The notes below the pieces were generated by a model. The model was not told the DNA's origin. It saw only the letters and a program-made list of their open reading frames with translations, and did no database searches. Below, one piece after another: positions 61,501-64,000 of a DNA stretch of 64,000 bases. The stretch spans positions 4,315,017 to 4,379,016 of the forward strand of contig NC_091369.1 of NCBI RefSeq assembly GCF_038502225.1. Direction: 5' to 3'. The stretch comes from Cherax quadricarinatus (Eukaryota > Arthropoda > Malacostraca > Decapoda > Parastacidae). The position numbers and the translations under genes were made by a program. The first letter of the stretch is position 1; the number at the start of each line of letters is the position of its first letter.

Positions 61501-63110
61501 GAGGAAAGATTCTTTTCCACTTCCCCATGGAGTATTAGAGTTACAATAGTAAGTTAATATTGTGTAGTGTATGTTACAAGGAAAAGCCCAAAGTTATGCA
61601 TAGCATTTCAGGCAGTCTAAAGTTAGGACTAATACTTGAATTATAAAACTAAAACAATATGTTGAACAATGTACATAAATGTAGGTATATACATACAGCA
61701 GGCATGTGTGAGCATGTTATATAGGAATGAATGGAGACAAATGTTTTTTTTTTTTGTCTTGATTAGCTGTTGGAGTGTGAGCAGGGTAATATTTTGTGAA
61801 GGGATTCAGGGAAACTGGTTAGCTGGACTTGAGTCCTGGAGGTGGAAAGTACAGTGCCTGCACTTTAAAGGAGGGGGTTGGGATATTTGCTGTTTAGGGT
61901 GACATCTAACCTGTTATATCTGTGCATCTCTACAAAGACAGTGATAGTGTGAATGATGGTGAAAGTGTTTTTTTTTTTTTGTCACCCTGCCTTGGTGGGA
62001 AGACGGCCAACTTGTTAACAGAAAACATGAAAAAATATAATTACATAATACTGCGACACAAATTTTAATGAACAGTGAGCATTAGTGAAAGACATTTAAT
62101 GTTAAAATAAACTTAATTTCTGGAGAATTGAAAAGTCAGTAAGGAGATAACAGTGTGTCAATGATTGGAGATATGATTATAGCAAAGGAACCTGGTTTAA
62201 TTTATAATCTGGATATAAAAGTTTACTCACAGGATCAGTAATTTAGAGGTAGATTCTTTTGATACTGCTTAATTGTTAATTGAAATTATGAGCAACAGTA
62301 GGCCTAAAATCAATCCTTGTGGAATGTCACTTGTGACTGGTTCCCATTTTGATTTCACCCTATTCTTTTCGGATGTTTTTTTTTTTTTTGTGGGCAGTGT
62401 ATATTGTAGTGGGTTTGTATTTTAATGTTGAGGAATCTTGGAGAAATATCTATAGAATAGTTAATGTAGAAGGAAGTCATGTTCATATTGGTGGGATAGC
62501 ACTCGCAGTTTGGTATAATAGTCCTAGCTTGTAACTTGCATCACTCTCACCAAGAAACTTCAGTGAAAGATAAATGATCCTTAATAAATAATAATAAATC
62601 TGACTCCATTGGAAAGTGGAAAAGACTCCTTCCTCTGTAAGCCATGCTTATCATAAGAGGTGACTGAAATGTGGGGAGCAAGGGGCTTGTAACCCCTTCT
62701 CCTATATAAATTACTAAATGTGAAAAGAAGAAAAACTTTATAGTGTTTTTTTCTTTACCGGGTCACCGTGCCTCAGTGGGAGACAGCTGGTGTTAAAAAC
62801 AAAAGATTTAGAGTTTATCCAATGCAATAAAATAAGTAGTGAGTACTGAACCCATGTGGAACATTCAGTGCAAGGAATAGTGAAGGCTCAATCCCCTGTC
62901 TGCTCATTGCAAGATTGATGCATTATCTACTTATCTGTTAACTACTTCCTTCCCCAACACAACAGAGCCTGTAGTGCCATGCTCGATTGCTGTGACCTGT
63001 TGTTATCCACAGCTTGGATGTGTTGAGACCTTGTCGCAACTCAGTGAGAAGTATCCTCCTGCCCTGTACCCATCAGCATGGGGTTGCCACATTACTCCAG
63101 TGCAGTCAAG
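39417..63110 (+). CDS. HTT: Huntingtin, N-terminal 951 residues (15 coding exons; continues past window)
   Basis: Huntingtin is a very large HEAT-repeat scaffold acting in vesicle transport, autophagy and mitotic spindle orientation (family knowledge). I joined 15 exons with canonical GT-AG borders and matched phases: 39417-39610, 40576-40771, 43405-43529, 44946-45432, 47976-48050, 48444-48561, 49373-49696, 50501-50646, 52691-52919, 54405-54589, 55355-55510, 55653-55858, 57382-57588, 58551-58659 and 63013-63110. Visible: N17 start [19 protein letters not shown] region ([29 protein letters not shown]), acidic disordered loop with polyglycine, then [20 protein letters not shown] and [11 protein letters not shown]. 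No polyQ or polyP follows N17. The C-terminal two thirds lie beyond 64000. Confidence 0.96.
39611..40575 (+). other. HTT intron 1
   Basis: AT-rich intron without recognised element except the microsatellite at 40415-40531. Confidence 0.8.
40415..40531. repeat. (TA)n microsatellite
   Basis: About 115 bp of TA repeats with a few TCTA units at the left end, 45 bp before HTT exon 2. Confidence 0.97.
40576..40771 (+). CDS. HTT: HTT coding exon 2
   Basis: Begins [20 protein letters not shown] and ends [17 protein letters not shown], matching human exon 2 (ESDVRMVADECLNKVIK). Acceptor TTGCCAG, donor GTAAGG. Residues 65-130. Confidence 0.96.
40772..42075 (+). other. HTT intron 2, proximal part
   Basis: Mostly unique-looking AT-rich sequence with a short (TC)n at 41073-41092. 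Nothing else recognised. Confidence 0.6.
42076..42415 (-). mobile_element. LINE-C2 3' end in HTT intron 2, with a gene-conversion-like patch
   Basis: T-run, CAAGTCGGCCGTCTCCCACC and AAAGTGCAGGCATTGTACTT define the LINE-C2 3' UTR. Positions 42272-42350 are replaced by a SINE-E-like stretch (CCCTAGTAACCCCTTCTGCT, AAAGGAGAAACC, GTTGAAAGAAAGAAAG). Confidence 0.8.
42416..43404 (+). other. HTT intron 2, distal part
   Basis: No element or gene recognised; AT-rich. Confidence 0.6.
43405..43529 (+). CDS. HTT: HTT coding exon 3
   Basis: [20 protein letters not shown] then [20 protein letters not shown]: nearly the human exon 3 pattern, opening the first HEAT repeats. Acceptor TTTCAG, donor GTGTGT, phase 2. 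Confidence 0.97.
43575..44770. repeat. HTT intron 3 repeats (several families)
   Basis: Includes a tail with GGTCCAAGTCTGACCAAAAC (43655-43725, also echoed near 53210 and 63435), CT-rich (GACTCCGACTCCA)n-like simple sequence at 43800-43945, a minus SINE-F at 43995-44130, LINE-C tails at 44270-44350 and 44520-44695, and a minus LINE-D end at 44700-44765. Confidence 0.65.
44781..44830. other. Perfect 23-bp hairpin in HTT intron 3
   Basis: Arms 44781-44803 and 44808-44830 are perfect inverted repeats around a 4-nt loop (CATA). It is 115 bp upstream of exon 4. No family recognised. Confidence 0.85.
44946..45432 (+). CDS. HTT: HTT coding exon 4 (equals human exons 4-6 fused)
   Basis: 487 bp encoding [55 protein letters not shown] and [14 protein letters not shown]. 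It spans three human exons without an intron. A His-rich patch ([10 protein letters not shown]) lies near the end. Donor CAG|GTAAGC, phase 0. Confidence 0.97.
45445..45660. mobile_element. Inverted pair of Penelope-type termini, HTT intron 4
   Basis: The left half (ACACATGTACAACACTTGGG, TATCTTTATTGTGGAAATG) is the reverse of the right half (GTGGTAAAATGTTTCTACAG, CACCCAAATTTTGCACATGT). GATCTTCACTG lies near the centre. The right half has CTGATGAAGCCACTGTGTGG, a hammerhead-like core with stem II, but the GAAAC box is mutated. Confidence 0.65.
45795..45915 (-). mobile_element. SINE-F decayed copy
   Basis: CAAGGAAGGTACCTTAATTG and GTGTTGTATGACCCATAAGA with GAGTTTAGTGCTTTG: diverged SINE-F in minus sense. 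Confidence 0.6.
46055..46795 (+). mobile_element. LINE-C fragment in HTT intron 4
   Basis: 5'-truncated: starts [20 protein letters not shown], continues [16 protein letters not shown], then the 3' UTR with GGGATTCAGGGAAACCGGTT and CACCCTGCCTTGGTGGGAAA. It is intermediate between LINE-C1 and LINE-C2. Confidence 0.85.
46796..47975 (+). other. HTT intron 4, distal part
   Basis: Unrecognised AT-rich sequence with two SINE-E 3' fragments: minus at 47212-47395 (AAACCGGCCATATCCCACTG, TTACTAGCCCCTTGTTCC) and plus at 47615-47800 (GGAAGTGGAGAAGAATCCTT, GCTAGTAACCCTTTCTCCTG). Confidence 0.65.
47976..48050 (+). CDS. HTT: HTT coding exon 5
   Basis: 25 codons, [20 protein letters not shown] to LETLQ, matching human [20 protein letters not shown]. 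Acceptor TTTCAG, donor GTGAGT, phase 0 both ends. Confidence 0.97.
48195..48252 (+). mobile_element. tRNA-like SINE remnant, HTT intron 5
   Basis: AGCTGGCCAAGTGGTTAATG (A box-like) and CTGGGTTCAACCCTCACTC (B box-like) with the anticodon part missing. A truncated tRNA-derived SINE. Confidence 0.55.
48444..48561 (+). CDS. HTT: HTT coding exon 6
   Basis: [20 protein letters not shown] then a Ser/Arg-rich end, matching human FRTPPPELLQTLTAVGGI. Acceptor CCTGCAG, donor GTGAGT, phase 1. Confidence 0.93.
48790..48865 (-). mobile_element. tRNA-derived SINE head, HTT intron 6
   Basis: The minus strand reads TAGTAGCTCAGTGGTAACAC (A box) and CCTGGTTCAATCCCAGATGA (B box) at tRNA-like spacing. The acceptor stem is not convincing, so I call a SINE head rather than a functional tRNA gene. 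A minus SINE-F fragment follows at 48955-49050. Confidence 0.55.
49373..49696 (+). CDS. HTT: HTT coding exon 7 (acidic loop with polyglycine)
   Basis: Corresponds to the human disordered, caspase-cleaved loop region. It has an acidic part ([31 protein letters not shown]), then 14 Gly, one Ile and 10 Gly (49519-49593, residues about 448-472), then a Ser/Thr part. The Gly codons are mostly GGA repeats. Acceptor TTTCAG, donor ACAG|GTGTGT, phase 1. The acidic side contains several Asp sites but caspase sites cannot be proven. Confidence 0.93.
49985..50195. mobile_element. LINE-B tail and LINE-C coding-end remnants, HTT intron 7
   Basis: 49985-50032 is a LINE-B 3' terminus (ACCTGGAGGGTGTTGCAGGG, minus). 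50085-50195 resembles the LINE-C end (ATCCAGCAAGCGTGTATGAG). Confidence 0.6.
50200..50422. repeat. 24-bp minisatellite, HTT intron 7
   Basis: About nine diverged 24-bp units, TGTATGATTTAGTGGGTGTG plus TTAC. Confidence 0.9.
50501..50646 (+). CDS. HTT: HTT coding exon 8
   Basis: [20 protein letters not shown], then a basic [15 protein letters not shown] stretch and EDKSVSIDK. Not conserved in detail with human; placed by phase and by good acceptor (GTTACAG) and donor (GTAGGT). Confidence 0.85.
50680..50885 (-). mobile_element. SINE-E 3' fragment, HTT intron 8
   Basis: TTCAACAAACTGGCCATATC, TTACTAGTCCCTTGCTCC, GGCATTTTAGTCACCTCTTG and CTTACGGAGGAAGAATTCTG in minus orientation. Confidence 0.75.
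50886..51825 (+). other. HTT intron 8, middle part
   Basis: No recognised family; AT-rich. A short G-rich stretch near 51105-51130 and GGTTAAGAACTC near 51478 are the only notable words. Confidence 0.55.
51826..52495 (+). mobile_element. SINE-E full copy with nested MITE, HTT intron 8
   Basis: Second long SINE-E: head TAGTAGGTTGGTAGACAGCA, GGGAGGTACCACCATCCTGC, 3' end GCCGCCCCGCCTCGGTGGGA and GTTGAAAGAAAGAAAG. Collinear with 13687-14158 apart from the insertion at 52203-52405. Confidence 0.88.
52203..52405. mobile_element. pogo-like MITE, 203 bp
   Basis: Inverted ends CAGTGGACCCCCGGTTAACG and (reversed) CAGCGGACCCCCGCATAACG, flanked by TA. The first 12 bases equal those of the Tigger-like element at 23128, so it may be cross-mobilised by that transposase. 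Confidence 0.85.
52691..52919 (+). CDS. HTT: HTT coding exon 9
   Basis: Highly conserved block: [20 protein letters not shown] then [19 protein letters not shown], matching human RLLSASFLLTGGKNVLVPD. Acceptor CTGCAG, donor GTAAGT, phase 1. Start of the next HEAT domain. Confidence 0.97.
52920..54003 (+). other. HTT intron 9, repeats of unknown families
   Basis: 53030-53195 has a repeat with TATGGGCCAGTAGGCCTTCT and GTTCCTCCATTCTTATG, probably a LINE 3' end. 53205-53295 has CCGACTTGGACCATTAACAA, a Penelope UTR-like motif. 53600-53705 is a Penelope terminus (GCAAAACGTTTTATCAATAA). Confidence 0.5.
54004..54224. mobile_element. piggyBac-like MITE, copy 2, HTT intron 9
   Basis: Termini AACCCTTAAACTGTCC and GGACAGCTTAAGGGTTAA, interior AAAAGTAGATCTACC and T-run/A-run blocks as at 30238. 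The left TTAA has mutated to ATAA. Confidence 0.8.
54405..54589 (+). CDS. HTT: HTT coding exon 10
   Basis: [20 protein letters not shown] then [12 protein letters not shown], matching human [20 protein letters not shown]. Acceptor TTTCAG, donor AAG|GTTAGC, phase 0. Confidence 0.95.
54980..55300. mobile_element. LINE-C tail and SINE-F remnants, HTT intron 10
   Basis: 54980-55110: decayed LINE-C 3' tail (TTCAACACATTGGCTGTCTT). 55215-55295: minus SINE-F (GGGGTTTAGCGCTTTCCCAT). Confidence 0.6.
55355..55510 (+). CDS. HTT: HTT coding exon 11
   Basis: [20 protein letters not shown] to [10 protein letters not shown], matching human LKDESSVTCKLACTAV and NSSYWLV. Phase 0 both ends; donor GTAAGT. Confidence 0.96.
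55653..55858 (+). CDS. HTT: HTT coding exon 12
   Basis: [14 protein letters not shown], then [20 protein letters not shown] and AAASACVK, matching human LGDEDPRVRHVAAAS. Acceptor TTTCAG, donor GTAAGT, phase 2. Confidence 0.96.
55886..56665 (+). mobile_element. Three consecutive LINE-C2 3' tails, HTT intron 12
   Basis: Tail 1 at 55886-56240 and partial tails at 56241-56430 and 56431-56665 each end in CACCCTGCCTCGGTGGGAGA then an A-run. Each next piece starts directly after the previous A-run, so they look like serial insertions or a tandem duplication. Opposite orientation to the copies at 24098 and 58940. Confidence 0.82.
56815..56955. mobile_element. tRNA-like SINE remnant, HTT intron 12
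   Basis: GGTGGGGTTTGAACTCATGG (reverse B box-like) with an inverted partner CATGAGTCTAACTTCACCCA about 100 bp away. Confidence 0.45.
57382..57588 (+). CDS. HTT: HTT coding exon 13
   Basis: [20 protein letters not shown] and [11 protein letters not shown]; opening LVP aligns with the human LVPKLFY. The middle is poorly conserved. Acceptor TTCCAG, donor TG|GTAAAT, phase 2. Confidence 0.93.
57640..58430. mobile_element. HTT intron 13 repeats
   Basis: 57650-57725: LINE-C tail, plus. 57740-57900: inverted Penelope-type termini (ATACATGTGCAACACCTGTG versus GGTTGCACATGTATCTGATT). 58335-58425: LINE-B terminus, plus (GAGGCCTGGTCATGGACCAG). Confidence 0.6.
58551..58659 (+). CDS. HTT: HTT coding exon 14
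   Basis: [20 protein letters not shown] then [16 protein letters not shown], matching human [20 protein letters not shown]. Acceptor CTTACAG; donor ATG|GTTTGT, phase 0. Confidence 0.92.
58940..61060 (-). mobile_element. LINE-C2 copy in HTT intron 14
   Basis: Minus, antisense to HTT. It is collinear with and nearly the same as the copy at 24098-26436 over the shared part. RT frames: 59297-60478 (from the GRGCVDQVF motif onward; intact FADD region), 60551-60751 and 60774-61076, broken by small changes near 60500 and 60775. The 5' end is truncated at the KKNFWSELNK region. Confidence 0.9.
59297..60478 (-). pseudogene. LINE-C2 reverse transcriptase, C-terminal part
   Basis: 393 open codons: [49 protein letters not shown] (Gln kept, unlike the 24448 copy), [33 protein letters not shown] stop and a frame change separate it from the N-terminal pieces, so the enzyme is not intact. 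Confidence 0.85.
61315..62020. mobile_element. SINE-E fragment and LINE-C tail, HTT intron 14
   Basis: 61315-61530: minus SINE-E 3' part with a three-fold AACGTAAAGTTTTCCTTCTTT duplication at about 61365-61435. 61680-62020: plus LINE-C 3' end (CAGCAGGCATGTGTGAGCAT through CACCCTGCCTTGGTGGGAAG). Confidence 0.75.
62235..62360 (-). pseudogene. Decayed LINE RT fragment, HTT intron 14
   Basis: The minus strand contains a PQG-type RT motif ([18 protein letters not shown]) similar to the SGVPQGSVLGPLLF block of CR1/Jockey RTs. Confidence 0.55.
62600..62900 (+). mobile_element. SINE-E 3' fragment and SINE-F remnant, HTT intron 14
   Basis: 62610-62795: SINE-E 3' half (AAGCCATGCTTATCATAAGA, AAGGGGCTTGTAACCCCTTC). 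62830-62900: SINE-F remnant. Confidence 0.7.
63013..63110 (+). CDS. HTT: HTT coding exon 15 (last in window)
   Basis: [20 protein letters not shown] then [13 protein letters not shown], matching human [20 protein letters not shown] and LGWHCGVPP. Acceptor CCACAG, donor AG|GTATTA, phase 2. The preceding intron is 4.35 kb because of nested insertions. Confidence 0.95.
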
Positions 63111-63414
63111 GTATTATATTGGTTTTATATTGGTATTGTTTGAAGCCATGATGCAGGTGTGTTTGTCTTATTGTAGTGCTGTGGAGGTTTACTTTAGGCA
63201 TACAGTATGTATTTTCTTAAATCCTCAAGGTATTATTCTGTGACATTTCACCTATATAAAGTTTTGTGCAATTCTCACAAAGATAGGTATATTTATTGCA
63301 TTAATTAGCAGTAGATAAAAAATCAGATCAAAACATTAATGAAATCAAGATATATAAAGTTTAATTAAAATTGATTGAACTGAAAAATTTAACGCACATA
63401 ACTCGCACTTAGGA

Positions 63415-63780
63415 GACTGAAATTTATAATGACATTTTGGCCCCACTTGGACCATTAACTAGGTGTCTGTTACTTGACTCACGAAATTGTAATGAGCAAA
63501 CAAACCATACCACAGACGGGGATAGAACCCGCGATCAGAGAGTCTCAAAACTCCAGACTGTCGCATTAGCTACTGGGCCAGCTAGCCACAATAAGATTCA
63601 TCCAAATAGGTATATTTCTACACCATAGGAAGATTAGCATAGGCACCACTGTGACCACAAATGCAAGTTTTACAGATACAACTGTCTGGAGTTTTGAGAC
63701 ATCGTGGGTTCTATCCCTGTCCGTGGTATGGTTTGTTTAGGTGTCTGTTATCCATGCCAGCATGGATAACAGACACCTAG
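63415..63780. mobile_element. Inverted pair of tRNA-derived SINE copies, HTT intron 15
   Basis: 63505-63595 in minus sense has TGGCTAGCTGGCCCAGTAGC (A box-like) and GCGGGTTCTATCCCCGTCTG (B box-like). 63685-63735 in plus sense repeats GTCTGGAGTTTTGAGAC and GGGTTCTATCCC. The two halves can pair. A separate perfect 19-bp hairpin lies at 63738-63779. Confidence 0.65.
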
Positions 63781-64000
63781 CTGACATTCCAGTGACTGAG
63801 TGGTTGCACTGTTGATGTCCTTAATAGTTTTACAGTTGTTTAGTAAATGCCCCCAGTGTTGATTAACTTAATACGCAGGAGATGGTGGTGGCAGTACATA
63901 TTAACTGTCAGACTGATCCATCTATCAAGTTCACTCCATTATATGGTGTTAGTAAATATCATGGTACCCATTCTCTGCAGTCTTTGATGAAATGGTATAG
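63781..64000 (+). other. HTT intron 15, right edge
   Basis: No element recognised; the last bases (CATTCTCTGCAGTCTTTGAT) contain a possible acceptor CTGCAG at 63976-63981, but the exon it would open runs out of the window. Confidence 0.3.

Overview
This is a eukaryotic nuclear window, most likely from a decapod crustacean (crayfish-like). That assignment is inference: split genes with GT-AG introns, very heavy non-LTR, Penelope and SINE load, abundant micro- and minisatellites, and arthropod-type protein divergence. No bacterial operon, rRNA gene or CRISPR array is visible.

Two host genes can be assembled exon by exon, arranged head to head. On the minus strand, ATP6AP2 ((pro)renin receptor, V-ATPase accessory protein 2) has 7 coding exons from 33745 down to 18225 and predicts a complete protein of about 332 residues. 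On the plus strand, huntingtin (HTT) starts at ATG 39417. It runs out of the window after 15 coding exons (last seen 63013-63110), giving the first 951 or so residues. All exons keep the reading frame across canonical GT-AG junctions. The crustacean huntingtin keeps the N17-like amphipathic start but has no polyglutamine or polyproline tract after it. It carries instead a long polyglycine tract in an acidic disordered segment (exon 7).

Layout: 1-17170 is accessory DNA: nested LINEs (families called LINE-A, LINE-B and LINE-C here), a Penelope-like fragment with a GIY-YIG domain, four minisatellites or microsatellite clusters, and decayed SINEs. 17171-33745 is ATP6AP2, whose introns hold a nearly intact LINE-B, a Tigger-like DNA transposon, LINE-C copies and nested MITEs. 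33746-39416 is the intergenic space between the divergent genes, mostly a 30-bp minisatellite of about 135 units. 39417-64000 is HTT, with introns carrying LINE-C tails, piggyBac-like and pogo-like MITEs, Penelope termini, tRNA-derived SINEs and two striking perfect hairpins.

The two genes have no direct pathway link that the sequence shows; ATP6AP2 acts in V-ATPase assembly and endolysosomal acidification, and huntingtin is a HEAT-repeat scaffold in vesicle transport and autophagy. The shared intergenic region could co-regulate them. LINE-A to LINE-D, SINE-E and SINE-F are working names for this window only. Percentages and database matches were not computed.
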